Positions 17,853 through 27,912 of a stretch of DNA of 64,000 nt are shown one piece after another. The notes under the pieces were generated by a model that did no database searches, was not told the origin of the DNA, and saw nothing but the letters and a program-made list of their open reading frames with translations. A program made the translations under genes and the position numbers. The DNA lies in NCBI RefSeq assembly GCF_010993985.1, contig NZ_WINH01000020.1:1-64000 (forward strand), read 5' to 3'. How positions within the stretch are numbered: the stretch's first letter is position 1; each line of letters starts with the position of its first letter. Source of the stretch: Paraferrimonas sp. SM1919. GTDB lineage: Bacteria; Pseudomonadota; Gammaproteobacteria; Enterobacterales; Shewanellaceae.

Positions 17853-20000
17853 ATGATTTATCAGAGTGCAACGGTTAGCGTAGAGCTAATCGACAACAAC
17901 ATTGCCAAGCTTTGTTTTAACTCAGCTGGCTCGGTCAATAAGTTTGACCAAGAAACCGTAAAAGCCCTAGATGAGGCATTAGATGCAGTTAAAGCTGCAG
18001 CGCCTCGCGGTATGATCGTAACCAGTGGCAAGCCTGCCTTTATCGTTGGTGCCGACATTACTGAATTCCTAGGTCTATTTGCGGAAGATGACAGCACCAT
18101 TATGGGCTGGATTGAGCAATCAAACTCAGTATTCAACAAGCTAGAAGACCTTCCGTTCCCAACCGTTTCTGCGGTTAACGGCTATGCCCTCGGCGGTGGT
18201 TGTGAAGCGATTCTGGCTACTGACTTCCGTATCGCTGACACTACAGCATCTATTGGTTTACCAGAGACTCAACTAGGCATTATCCCTGGTTTTGGTGGCA
18301 CAGTACGTATGCCACGTCTGATTGGTGCCGATAACGCCCTAGAAATGATTACCACTGCCAAGCCTAAAAAGGCCGCAGCGGCGCTTAAGCTAGGCGTAGT
18401 AGATGGTGTTGTTGCACCAGATGCCCTAGAAGCTACCGCAGTAGCAACCGTAGAACGAGCCCTAGCAGGCGACCTAGACTGGCAAAAAGTGCGTGCTCAA
18501 AAGCAAGCACCTCTAACGCTATCAGACATTGAAGCAAAAATGTCATTCTACACCGCTAAAGGCATGGTATTTAAAGCTGCGGGCCCACACTACCCAGCAC
18601 CAATGGCTGCCGTAGAGGTAGTAGAAGCTGCAGCTAAAATGAGCCGCACTGAAGCACTACAAGTAGAACACCAAGCCTTCCTAAAACTGGCTCGTACCGA
18701 TGTGGCTAAAGCACTAATTGGTATCTTCCTGAATGATCAGTTTGTTAAAGGTAAAGCCAAGAAAGCCGGTAAAGCTGCGGCTAAAGTAGACAGCGCAGCG
18801 GTGCTAGGTGCTGGTATTATGGGTGGCGGCATTGCCTACCAAAGTGCAGTTAAAGGCACCCCAATTGTAATGAAAGACATTAACAATGCCGCATTACAAC
18901 TTGGTCTAGATGAAGCCTCATCTAACCTAACCAAACAAATTCAACGTGGTCGTATGAAGCCTGCACAAATGGCAACGACCCTAAACAACATTACCCCATC
19001 ACTTGAGTACTCTACCCTTAAAGATGCCAATGTTGTGATTGAAGCGGTAGTAGAAAATCCGAAAGTAAAAGGTATTGTATTGGCCGAGGTTGAGCAAAAC
19101 GTTGCCGCTGATGCCATCATTACTTCAAATACTTCGACCATTTCTATCGACAAACTGGCTGAAAGCTTAAAAGATCCTTCACGTTTCTGTGGTATGCACT
19201 TCTTTAACCCAGTGCCAAAAATGCCACTAGTAGAGGTGATTCGTTCTAAGCACTCTTCAGACGAAACCATTGCTACTGTAGTGAACTACGCTACTAAGAT
19301 GGGCAAGACCGCAATCGTAGTAAACGACTGTCCTGGGTTCTTTGTTAACCGTGTACTATTCCCATACTTTGCTGGCTTCACAGGCCTAATCAAGAGCGGT
19401 GCTGACTTCGCCCAAATTGATAAGGTAATGGAAAAGCAGTTCGGTTGGCCAATGGGCCCTGCGTACCTAATGGACGTAGTGGGCATGGATACCGGTGCAC
19501 ACTGTCAGGGTGTTATGGCCGAAGGTTTCCCTGAGCGTATGCCTGCAGATGGTAGCGATGCAGTAACCCAGCTTTACAAGAAAGACCGTCTAGGTCAGAA
19601 GAATGGCAAAGGCTTCTACGATTACGCCAAAGACAAGCGTGGCCGTATGCAGAAGACTGCCTCGGAAGAAGTGATCAACTACTTTGCAGAGCAATACGGT
19701 GAAGCAAAAGCCGTCGATAAAGACGAAGTGATTGCCCGCTGTATGATCCCAATGATTATTGAAACTGTTCGTTGTTTAGAAGAAGGCATTGTGGCTAGCC
19801 CAGCAGAAGCCGATATGGCGTTACTGTATGGCCTAGGCTTCCCAGCGTTCCGTGGTGGTGTATTCCGTTACATTGACACCATGGGTGTGGCCAAGTTTGT
19901 GGAGCTAGCAGATAGCTTTGCACACCTAGGTCCGCTATACCAAGTGACGCCAGCAATGCGTGACATGGCCGCAACTAACAGCACTTACTACAACGCTTAA
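17853..20000 (+). CDS. fadB: Fatty acid oxidation complex alpha subunit FadB
   Basis: Multifunctional enzyme of aerobic beta-oxidation: enoyl-CoA hydratase/isomerase N-terminal half and 3-hydroxyacyl-CoA dehydrogenase C-terminal half. The 715-residue protein has the crotonase motifs GADITEF and [12 protein letters not shown] (Glu119 region), [18 protein letters not shown] (Glu139 region), the NAD loop [16 protein letters not shown] near 316-331 and [21 protein letters not shown] precedes the ATG. Operon with fadA, 18 bp downstream; together they form the alpha2beta2 complex. Confidence 0.98.
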   Translation: MIYQSATVSVELIDNNIAKLCFNSAGSVNKFDQETVKALDEALDAVKAAAPRGMIVTSGKPAFIVGADITEFLGLFAEDDSTIMGWIEQSNSVFNKLEDLPFPTVSAVNGYALGGGCEAILATDFRIADTTASIGLPETQLGIIPGFGGTVRMPRLIGADNALEMITTAKPKKAAAALKLGVVDGVVAPDALEATAVATVERALAGDLDWQKVRAQKQAPLTLSDIEAKMSFYTAKGMVFKAAGPHYPAPMAAVEVVEAAAKMSRTEALQVEHQAFLKLARTDVAKALIGIFLNDQFVKGKAKKAGKAAAKVDSAAVLGAGIMGGGIAYQSAVKGTPIVMKDINNAALQLGLDEASSNLTKQIQRGRMKPAQMATTLNNITPSLEYSTLKDANVVIEAVVENPKVKGIVLAEVEQNVAADAIITSNTSTISIDKLAESLKDPSRFCGMHFFNPVPKMPLVEVIRSKHSSDETIATVVNYATKMGKTAIVVNDCPGFFVNRVLFPYFAGFTGLIKSGADFAQIDKVMEKQFGWPMGPAYLMDVVGMDTGAHCQGVMAEGFPERMPADGSDAVTQLYKKDRLGQKNGKGFYDYAKDKRGRMQKTASEEVINYFAEQYGEAKAVDKDEVIARCMIPMIIETVRCLEEGIVASPAEADMALLYGLGFPAFRGGVFRYIDTMGVAKFVELADSFAHLGPLYQVTPAMRDMAATNSTYYNA

Positions 20001-21182
<1,182 letters not shown>

Positions 21183-21200
21183 GTTCGAATAACAAAAGTG

Positions 21201-21216
21201 TGTTTCACGTGAAACA
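21201..21216. promoter_or_regulatory. parS centromere site 1 (perfect)
   Basis: TGTTTCACGTGAAACA, identical to the consensus ParB-binding site TGTTNCACGTGAAACA. It is the centre of a 24-bp perfect palindrome (21197-21220). It lies in the fadA-tusA gap, before the terminator, about 29 kb from oriC. Confidence 0.93.
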
Positions 21217-21233
21217 CACTTCAAATAAATGAT

Positions 21234-21262
21234 AAAGGCTGCATTTTGCAGCCTTTTTTATT
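21234..21262 (+). terminator. fadBA terminator
   Basis: Stem AAAGGCTGCA/TGCAGCCTTT (21234-21243 and 21247-21256) with a TTT loop, followed by TTTTATT. Confidence 0.85.
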
Positions 21263-21321
21263 GGGTAATAATTTAGATTTAGCTAAAATAGAGTTTTACA
21301 TTTTAATTGTGATGAGAAATC

Positions 21322-21561
21322 ATGAGCCAGTTTGAACAAGCAGACCACACTTTAGATGCCCTAGGCCTACGTTGCCCAGAACCCGTAATGATGATCCGTA
21401 AAAAAGTACGTGAACTGCAAAGCGGTGAAACCCTGCATGTGATTGCTGATGACCCATCAACCACTCGTGACATTCCATCCTTTTGCCAGTTTATGGACCA
21501 CACCCTAGTGGCTAAAGCTGTAAATGATATGCCCTTGCACTACCTAATTCAGAAAGGCTAA
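21322..21561 (+). CDS. tusA: Sulfur carrier protein TusA
   Basis: Small cytosolic sulfur carrier that receives persulfide from IscS and passes it to the TusBCD-E relay for 2-thiouridine in tRNA. The 79-residue protein has the family signature [18 protein letters not shown], with the active Cys in CPEP. Stand-alone, after the fadBA terminator. Confidence 0.96.
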   Translation: MSQFEQADHTLDALGLRCPEPVMMIRKKVRELQSGETLHVIADDPSTTRDIPSFCQFMDHTLVAKAVNDMPLHYLIQKG

Positions 21562-21659
21562 TGGGTAAAAGTAACAAGCTGTTACCAGCCCTTTTATTCC
21601 TACCCATAATATGAGATAAAAGTCTCTACACATTGTATACAACATAAGTAGAGGCTTAA

Positions 21660-24600
21660 ATGAAACGCCCATTATCAGCCATCGCTTGCGCGGTGACCCT
21701 TGCTCTCCCTGTCTACGCCAAAGACACTCCTAAGTGGGATGTTAACAATCCTACTGATGCCAGTTTTAATACGGTAAAGATTAATACTGAACGTGGCACA
21801 TGGATGAACGTATCCCTAAGCCCAGACGGTGACACTATCGTGTTTGACCTGTTAGGTGACATTTACACCATGGATGCCGATGGTGGCCAAGCGACCCCAA
21901 TTCTAAAAGGCATTGGCTGGCACATGCAGCCAAGCTTTAGCCCTGACGGTAAGCGCATTGCCTTTACCTCAGACATGGGGGGCGGTGATAATATTTGGGT
22001 AATGGACGTGGACGGTAGCAACCTCAAGCAGGTCACCGATGAAAGTTTCCGCCTATTGAACAGCCCAGCATGGAGCCCAGACTCACAATACATTGTGGCC
22101 CGTAAGCACTTTACCGATACTCGGTCGTTAGGTGCCGGTGAGGTTTGGATGTACCACATTGAAGGCGGCAAAGGCGTGCAGTTAACTAAGCGCCCGAACG
22201 ACCAAAAAGATTTAGGTGAACCTGCATTCTCACCCGATGGTCGTTACATTTACTTCAGCCAAGATGCCACCCCAGGCAAAACCTTCCACTATTCTAAAGA
22301 CTCTGTAAAAGGCATTTATAAGATTAAGCGTTACGATACCGTAACCGGTGAAATTGAAGTACTGATCTCTGGCATGGGTGGCGCCATTCGCCCAACCCCA
22401 AGTCCAGATGGTAAACAGCTGGCCTACATTAAACGTGATGGCTTCCAGTCTACGCTATACAGCATGGACTTGGATTCAGGTGCGACCACAAAAATTACCG
22501 ACAAACTTGACCGTGACATGCAAGAAACTTGGGCCATTCATGGTGTATACCCAACCATGAGCTGGACACCCGACAACCAGCATATTGTATTCTGGGGTGA
22601 AGGTAAGATTAACCAAGTAGAAGTGAACTCTGGCGAGGTGAAAAACATTCCATTTAAAGTGGAAGTAGAAAAACAAGTACAACCTGCCCTGCGCTTTGAA
22701 CACAACCTAGACCAAGACAGTTTCACCACTAAGATGCTGCGTCACGTACAAGTGTCACCCGATGGCAAACAAGTGGTGTTTGAAGCCATGGGTAAGCTGT
22801 ATGTCAAAGACCTAAAATCAGGCAAGCAAAAACGTTTAACTAAGCTGGCCGATAACATTTTTGAGGGCCATTCTAAATGGTCACACGATGGTAAATACAT
22901 TGCCTACTCAACCTGGAATGACCAAGACCAAGGCTCAATTAAAGTTACTAAGGTAAGCAACCGTAACACCAAAACCCTAACTACTGCTCCAGGTAAATAC
23001 GTTGAGCCTAGTTTCTCTGCTAATGATGAGCTAGTAACATTTCGTAACTTCCGTGGTGGTTACATTACTAACCCAGCATGGTCATTAAATACAGGCATCT
23101 ATGTGGTAGACCGTGACGGCGGCAAACCAAAACGCATTAGCCAATCTGGTAAAGCGCCACACTTTGGCGGCAGCAACGACCGCGTTTACTTTACCGAAGC
23201 CGGCCATTCACAAACCTTAAGCTCAGTGGGCATTAATGGCTTTGAAAAGCGCAGCCATTATAAGTCGAAGTTGGCAACTGAATTTGTGGTCTCACCTAAT
23301 GGCAAGCACCTCGCCTTCGCCGAAGGATTCAACGTGTATGCAACCCCATTTGCTAAGCATGGTGAATTGGTTGACATCGGTCCTAATGCCAAAGGCCTAC
23401 CAGTAACTAAGTTATCAAGCCGTGCAGGTGAGAACATTAGCTGGAATGGTGAGTCTAATGAGATTTACTGGAGCTTAGGTGCCGACTTGTATCAGCAAAA
23501 ACTCGATACTAACTACGCCGACAAAGCCGATGCAGAGCCAACCATTACCAATCTAGCCTTTGAACAAAAAGCTTATGTTCCACGTGAAACCATCGCCTTT
23601 GTTGGCGGCCAAGTGATCACCATGGAAGGCGACAAGGTAATTCAAAATGGTGTGGTCGTAGTAAAAGGCAACAAGATTGTCAGCGTGGGCGACAGTTCAA
23701 CCAACATCCCTGCAAATGCCGCTGTGTACAACATTGAAGGTAAAACCATTATGCCAGGCATCTTTGATGCCCATGCCCACGGTGGCCAAGGCAGCGAAGA
23801 ATTAACCCCACAACAAAACTGGGTAAACTACGCAGGCCTAGCGTTAGGGGTGACTTCGATTCACGATCCATCAAACGATACCACTGAAATTTTTGCTGCA
23901 GCAGAAATGCAAAAAGCCGGTAAGATTGTTGGCCCGCGTATTTTCTCAACCGGCACCATCGTTTATGGTGCCCATGGTGCAGGTTACTCTTCTAAGATTG
24001 AAAGCTATGAAGATGCCTACTTCCATGTAGAGCGCTTACAAAAAGCCGGTGCCATTTCGGTGAAAAGCTATAACCAACCTCGCCGCGAGCAACGTCAGCA
24101 AGTGATTAAAGCTGCCAAAGATTTAGGCATGATGGTGGTGCCTGAAGGCGGTTCATTACTGCAACATAACCTCACCATGGCGGTAGATGGTCACACCGGT
24201 TTAGAGCACTCACTGCCTGTGGCGAATCTGTATGATGATGTAAAACAGCTGTGGTCACAAACTGAGGTGGGTTACACCCCGACTCTGGTGGTGGCCTATG
24301 GTGGTATTTGGGGTGAAAACTACTGGTACGACAAAACCGATGTTTGGGCACACCCACGCCTCACTAAGTTTGTACCTAACGATATGCTGAAGCAACGTTC
24401 GATGCGGGTAACAACGGCACCTGACGAACACTACAACCACTTTAATGTGGCGCGTGTTGCCAACGAACTAAACGAGCTGGGAGTTAAATCTAACATTGGT
24501 GCCCACGGTCAACGTGAAGGTTTAGGCGCACACTGGGAAATTTGGATGTTCGCCCAAGGCGGCATGAGCAACCTAGAAGCGCTGAAAACCGCCACCATTA

Positions 24601-24818
24601 ACCCGGCCTTCCATTTTGGTATGGACAAGTCTATTGGTTCAATTAAAGAAGGTAAGTTAGCTGACCTCATCGTGATTGACGGTAACCCACTAGATAACAT
24701 CCGTGACTCAGACAAAGTGACTCACACCATGGTTAACGGTCGTCTGTTCGATGCCGAAACCATGAACGAGCTAAACGGCAAGAAAGTAAAACGTAACAAG
24801 TTTTACTTCGAAGATTAA
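21660..24818 (+). CDS. Secreted TolB-type propeller / amidohydrolase fusion
   Basis: A 1052-residue exported protein. A signal peptide ends about residue 20 (PVYA). Residues about 45-590 contain repeated PD40/TolB beta-propeller blades (SPDGDTIVFDLLGDIYTMDA, FSPDGKRIAFTSD and others). Residues about 640-1030 form an amidohydrolase-superfamily domain: PGIFDAHAH gives the metal pair His705/His707, followed by GLEHS, IGAHGQ and the C-terminal GKLADLIVIDGNPL. Substrate is unknown; peptide or cyclic amide hydrolysis in the periplasm is inferred. AGAGG precedes the ATG. It has its own terminator and carries a parS-like site in its coding sequence. Confidence 0.85.
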   Translation: MKRPLSAIACAVTLALPVYAKDTPKWDVNNPTDASFNTVKINTERGTWMNVSLSPDGDTIVFDLLGDIYTMDADGGQATPILKGIGWHMQPSFSPDGKRIAFTSDMGGGDNIWVMDVDGSNLKQVTDESFRLLNSPAWSPDSQYIVARKHFTDTRSLGAGEVWMYHIEGGKGVQLTKRPNDQKDLGEPAFSPDGRYIYFSQDATPGKTFHYSKDSVKGIYKIKRYDTVTGEIEVLISGMGGAIRPTPSPDGKQLAYIKRDGFQSTLYSMDLDSGATTKITDKLDRDMQETWAIHGVYPTMSWTPDNQHIVFWGEGKINQVEVNSGEVKNIPFKVEVEKQVQPALRFEHNLDQDSFTTKMLRHVQVSPDGKQVVFEAMGKLYVKDLKSGKQKRLTKLADNIFEGHSKWSHDGKYIAYSTWNDQDQGSIKVTKVSNRNTKTLTTAPGKYVEPSFSANDELVTFRNFRGGYITNPAWSLNTGIYVVDRDGGKPKRISQSGKAPHFGGSNDRVYFTEAGHSQTLSSVGINGFEKRSHYKSKLATEFVVSPNGKHLAFAEGFNVYATPFAKHGELVDIGPNAKGLPVTKLSSRAGENISWNGESNEIYWSLGADLYQQKLDTNYADKADAEPTITNLAFEQKAYVPRETIAFVGGQVITMEGDKVIQNGVVVVKGNKIVSVGDSSTNIPANAAVYNIEGKTIMPGIFDAHAHGGQGSEELTPQQNWVNYAGLALGVTSIHDPSNDTTEIFAAAEMQKAGKIVGPRIFSTGTIVYGAHGAGYSSKIESYEDAYFHVERLQKAGAISVKSYNQPRREQRQQVIKAAKDLGMMVVPEGGSLLQHNLTMAVDGHTGLEHSLPVANLYDDVKQLWSQTEVGYTPTLVVAYGGIWGENYWYDKTDVWAHPRLTKFVPNDMLKQRSMRVTTAPDEHYNHFNVARVANELNELGVKSNIGAHGQREGLGAHWEIWMFAQGGMSNLEALKTATINPAFHFGMDKSIGSIKEGKLADLIVIDGNPLDNIRDSDKVTHTMVNGRLFDAETMNELNGKKVKRNKFYFED
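23576..23591. promoter_or_regulatory. parS-like site inside the amidohydrolase gene
   Basis: TGTTCCACGTGAAACC matches TGTTNCACGTGAAACA at every position except the last. It is in coding sequence, at about residue 640, at the junction between the propeller and amidohydrolase domains. ParB sites within genes are known in other bacteria. Confidence 0.7.
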
Positions 24819-24842
24819 TCGTTAGATTAGTTCGGTTTTTGG

Positions 24843-24876
24843 AAATACCCCAGCTGTTATGGCTGGGGTATTTTTG
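24843..24876 (+). terminator. Terminator of the amidohydrolase gene
   Basis: 12-bp perfect stem AAATACCCCAGC (24843-24854) with GCTGGGGTATTT (24862-24873), ending in a T-rich run. The 3' arm supplies A's for the other strand, but no minus-strand gene reads into it. Confidence 0.88.
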
Positions 24877-24944
24877 TTTGAGAAGGTCTAAACTAGAACG
24901 GCAAACGCCGAAAGCGAAATAGGTGTTACTCTCAAAGTATTAGT

Positions 24945-24960
24945 TGTTTCACGTGAAACC
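24945..24960. promoter_or_regulatory. parS centromere site 2 (15/16)
   Basis: TGTTTCACGTGAAACC differs from the consensus ParB site only in the last base. It lies in the 322-bp gap before the orphan gene at 25141, 57 bp from the next site. Confidence 0.88.
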
Positions 24961-25001
24961 ATCAAGAGGCGAGTGACGAGAAGCGGGAGTCGAGGGGTTA
25001 A

Positions 25002-25017
25002 TGTTTCACGTGAAACT
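25002..25017. promoter_or_regulatory. parS centromere site 3 (15/16)
   Basis: TGTTTCACGTGAAACT differs from the consensus only in the last base. Starts 57 bp after site 2 starts, in the same intergenic gap. Confidence 0.88.
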
Positions 25018-25075
25018 TATCTAAGGGGAGTGATTTTAGCGGTTAGAAACCTAACTTCCCTATCTTGATGGGTCC

Positions 25076-25091
25076 TGTTTCATGTAAAACA
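25076..25091. promoter_or_regulatory. Degenerate parS-like site (14/16)
   Basis: TGTTTCATGTAAAACA has two transitions relative to the consensus, both breaking the central CACGTG. It starts 74 bp after the start of site 3 and looks like a decayed copy; ParB binding is doubtful. Confidence 0.45.
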
Positions 25092-25140
25092 AAGATTGGG
25101 TATGCTAGTCTATTAACTTTAACCAGTATGAGAATCAAGG

Positions 25141-25944
25141 ATGATAATCTTAACAACTTTCATATTAATAATAATATCTATTCTTATAGTTTTTATTGAG
25201 AAAGAGCCTAAGACTCTTGTAACAATGAAATTAATAAAACAAAGGAAGCCTGGTAGCTACTACCTAAACTTTGATGATGGAAATATTTTAGATCCGAAGA
25301 AATCATTATCACAATTAAAAATATATAAAGTAGCTTGGCTGGTCATTACTTTATCGTCAATTGGTATTGCTACCGATATAGCTATGTATGATCAACTACC
25401 AAATAATTACTCTAGGAGTTTGTGGTGGTCTAACTTCATTAGTCATTTCAAAGTTCCTTTATCGTTAATAACTTTACTAGTACCTGTAATTGCGTTAATT
25501 GCTTCATTACACAAATCAAAGCAAACACAGTTACAGATAGAGATATCTGAACATATCAACAAAATGAATTTACACTTCAAATATAAAGAAGAATTTAAAA
25601 ATTTTATAGCTAGATCGAAAAAACTTATATTTATTCAAGATAAGCATTCTGAATATATATATGAGATCATGTTTCCACATAGCAAGAATGGTGTATTCGA
25701 TGGAGTCAACCCATTAGAAATAGACTTCATACCTTTTCCTGATAAAAAAGAAGCAATAGCAAAAGTATTAAAGAGATTTAAGCTGCTAGAGAGTCGGTTA
25801 CCTTCTGACTTAGTAAATAAAGTTTATACCTACGAAAATCCTAATAATGAACAGATTGATTTGGAGCTTGAAAAAATATATAGGAATATTGGTGTTCTCT
25901 ATAATGATTTAAATTCATTAAAAACATTTAAATTACACGTATAA
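25141..25944 (+). CDS. Orphan AT-rich membrane protein, unrecognised
   Basis: A 267-residue protein I do not recognise. Three hydrophobic segments are visible: residues 3-19, 64-82 and 104-123. A charged helical region follows (KSKQTQLQIEISEHINKMN) and a soluble C-terminal half rich in Lys and Glu. Base composition is much more AT-rich than the neighbours, suggesting recent acquisition. It is a single-gene insertion flanked by parS sites and direct repeats. The two-helix-plus-coil layout resembles the orphan at 42206 in general design only. Uncharacterised membrane proteins of this build occur near phage-defence genes, but no defence motif is visible here. Confidence 0.75.
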   Translation: MIILTTFILIIISILIVFIEKEPKTLVTMKLIKQRKPGSYYLNFDDGNILDPKKSLSQLKIYKVAWLVITLSSIGIATDIAMYDQLPNNYSRSLWWSNFISHFKVPLSLITLLVPVIALIASLHKSKQTQLQIEISEHINKMNLHFKYKEEFKNFIARSKKLIFIQDKHSEYIYEIMFPHSKNGVFDGVNPLEIDFIPFPDKKEAIAKVLKRFKLLESRLPSDLVNKVYTYENPNNEQIDLELEKIYRNIGVLYNDLNSLKTFKLHV

Positions 25945-26036
25945 ATACCAAGTTAAACAATTTAAATTCACTTACCAATCGCTAATACACTGAATGGTAT
26001 GTATCAACCCCCGACCTTTGGTCGCTTTGCTCGGGC

Positions 26037-26105
26037 TCGCCACATTACTAGGGTTAAGTGTCGCAGCAACGCAATTATCGCGCCAAATTGGAAGGGAATC
26101 TTGTT
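26037..26105. repeat. Direct repeat copy A (about 69 bp)
   Basis: First copy of a diverged direct repeat, from TCGCCACATTACTAGGG to GGGAATCTTGTT. The second copy is at 26220-26289 with roughly 85% identity by eye. The two copies bracket parS site 4. No coding content. Confidence 0.75.
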
Positions 26106-26109
26106 TGTG

Positions 26110-26125
26110 TGTTTCACGTGAAACA
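26110..26125. promoter_or_regulatory. parS centromere site 4 (perfect)
   Basis: TGTTTCACGTGAAACA, identical to the ParB consensus, in the 378-bp gap between the orphan gene and tag, directly after direct repeat copy A. Confidence 0.93.
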
Positions 26126-26219
26126 TAAATAATAAAAAAGAATTCCAGTGCGATCTCGAGTCCGCGGCTAATCGCTTCGAGAACAAGGCAGCTAGGCTCC
26201 TAAGCCCTAGGAGTGTGGT

Positions 26220-26289
26220 TCGCCACATGACTAGGGTTAGGTGCCGCAGCGAACGCAGTTATCGCGCCAAATAGGACGGGAATCTTGTT
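26220..26289. repeat. Direct repeat copy B (about 70 bp)
   Basis: Second copy of the repeat at 26037. Directly before it is a hairpin CTCCTA/TAGGAG (26197-26213). Ends shortly before the tag stop codon. Apart from these repeats and parS, the gap 25945-26322 shows nothing recognisable. Confidence 0.75.
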
Positions 26290-26322
26290 GGCGCAATACA
26301 GAATAGCAACGCAAGATATAAC

Positions 26323-26898
26323 TTACTCGCCCTTACAAAGCTCATAACACTTACAAGAAACTAAATGATCATTGACCATGCCTACCGCCTGCATAAACGC
26401 ATAGCATATGGTCGGCCCTACAAACTTAAACCCCGCTTTTTTAAGCGCCTTACTCATGGCCTTAGACTCTTCGGTTTCGGCTGGCACCTGGCTGGCTTCG
26501 GTAAAACCATTATTAATGGTTTTGCCACCTACAAAGCTCCACAGAAATTCGCTGAAATCGATACCCTGCTTTTCTAGCTCTAGGTAAGCTTTGGCATTGG
26601 TGATGATGGCATTCACCTTTAGGCGGTTTCTAATAATGCCTTTATCTAGCAATAACCGTTCAACATCGTCTTGGGTGAACTTGGCAATATCCCGTGGCAC
26701 AAAGTCGGCAAACAAGCGGTAGTAGTTATCTTGCTTCTTTAAAATGGTGATCCATGACAGGCCAGCTTGTTGGCCATCAAGGCAAAGCTTGGCAAATAGC
26801 TCGAGATTATCATGGGTTGGTCTGCCCCAAACCCTGTCGTGATAGTCCACATATATAGGGTCCGAAGTGCTCCAAGCGCATCTTGTTTCTTGCATCAT
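26323..26898 (-). CDS. tag: DNA-3-methyladenine glycosylase I (Tag)
   Basis: Excises 3-methyladenine from alkylated DNA in base excision repair. The 191-residue protein has CAWSTSDPIYVDYHDRVWG at the N-terminus, the helix segment FAKLCLDGQQAGLSWITILKK, GIIRNRLKVNA and a C-terminal zinc snap formed by Cys in CAW, His in NDHLVSCKC and its cysteines. Length matches Tag (187). Divergent from glyQ; two adjacent ATGs are possible starts. Confidence 0.95.
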   Translation of the reverse strand: MMQETRCAWSTSDPIYVDYHDRVWGRPTHDNLELFAKLCLDGQQAGLSWITILKKQDNYYRLFADFVPRDIAKFTQDDVERLLLDKGIIRNRLKVNAIITNAKAYLELEKQGIDFSEFLWSFVGGKTINNGFTEASQVPAETEESKAMSKALKKAGFKFVGPTICYAFMQAVGMVNDHLVSCKCYELCKGE

Positions 26899-26994
26899 TT
26901 AAAATCCTTGTAAATTATCACAAAATTGCCCTACTTTGATGGCGCTGTGCGTTGTATAATCAATGCAATTTTTTTAGGTTCCGGTTTTATCACA

Positions 26995-27912
26995 ATGACT
27001 CAAAAGTACGATATTAAAACCTTTCAGGGCATGATCTTAGCATTACAAGATTATTGGGCCCAGTCAGGTTGCACCATTGTCCAGCCACTCGATATGGAAG
27101 TTGGCGCGGGCACCTCTCACCCAATGACTTGTTTACGCGCCATTGGCCCAGAGCCAATTAATACGGCATATGTCCAACCATCACGTCGCCCGACTGATGG
27201 TCGTTATGGTGAAAACCCGAACCGACTACAACATTATTACCAATTCCAGGTGATTATGAAACCATCACCGGACAATATCCAAGAGTTATACCTTGGCTCA
27301 TTAGAAGCATTAGGTATTGATACTCTAGTACACGATATTCGTTTTGTTGAAGATAACTGGGAAAACCCTACCTTAGGTGCTTGGGGTCTTGGTTGGGAAG
27401 TATGGCTAAACGGTATGGAAGTAACTCAGTTTACATACTTCCAGCAAGTAGGCGGCCTAGAGTGTAAGCCAGTAACAGGCGAGATCACTTACGGTATTGA
27501 GCGTCTAGCCATGTACATCCAAGAAGTAGACAGTGTGTACGACTTAATATGGAACCATGGTCCAAATGGCCCAGTTACCTACGGTGACATTTTCCACCAA
27601 AACGAAGTGGAACAGTCTACCTATAACTTTGAACATGCTGATGTGGATTTCCTATTCACTTTCTTTGACCAGTGTGAAAAAGAGTGTAAACAATTACTAG
27701 AGCTTGAGAAGCCATTACCGCTTCCAGCGTACGAGCGCGTTCTTAAAGCAGGTCACGCATTCAACCTGTTAGATGCTCGCAAAGCAGTATCTGTAACCGA
27801 GCGTCAACGTTACATTCTGCGTATTCGTGATTTAACTAAAGGTGTGGCAGAAGCGTATTATGCCTCCCGTGAAGCCCTTGGTTTCCCTATGTGCAAAAAG
27901 GATGAGAAATAA
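26995..27912 (+). CDS. glyQ: Glycyl-tRNA synthetase alpha subunit GlyQ
   Basis: Catalytic subunit of the bacterial (alpha-beta)2 glycyl-tRNA synthetase. The 305-residue protein opens [14 protein letters not shown] and shows [25 protein letters not shown] and the [17 protein letters not shown] class II motif region. I chose the ATG at 26995, since the family starts there (303 residues in E. coli) and an earlier frame opening adds 23 unlikely residues. A TATAAT lies at 26955-26960. Its stop overlaps the glyS start (TAATG). Confidence 0.97.
   Translation: MTQKYDIKTFQGMILALQDYWAQSGCTIVQPLDMEVGAGTSHPMTCLRAIGPEPINTAYVQPSRRPTDGRYGENPNRLQHYYQFQVIMKPSPDNIQELYLGSLEALGIDTLVHDIRFVEDNWENPTLGAWGLGWEVWLNGMEVTQFTYFQQVGGLECKPVTGEITYGIERLAMYIQEVDSVYDLIWNHGPNGPVTYGDIFHQNEVEQSTYNFEHADVDFLFTFFDQCEKECKQLLELEKPLPLPAYERVLKAGHAFNLLDARKAVSVTERQRYILRIRDLTKGVAEAYYASREALGFPMCKKDEK

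Noticed and set aside
25076..25091. TGTTTCATGTAAAACA as a functional parS
   Set aside because: Two changes destroy the central CACGTG, the most conserved part of the ParB site. Listed only as a degenerate copy.
26004..26228. Open frame on the minus strand containing FMFHVKH in the tag upstream region
   Set aside because: It runs through the direct repeat and parS; MFHVKH is simply parS translated. No ribosome-binding site and no family resemblance.
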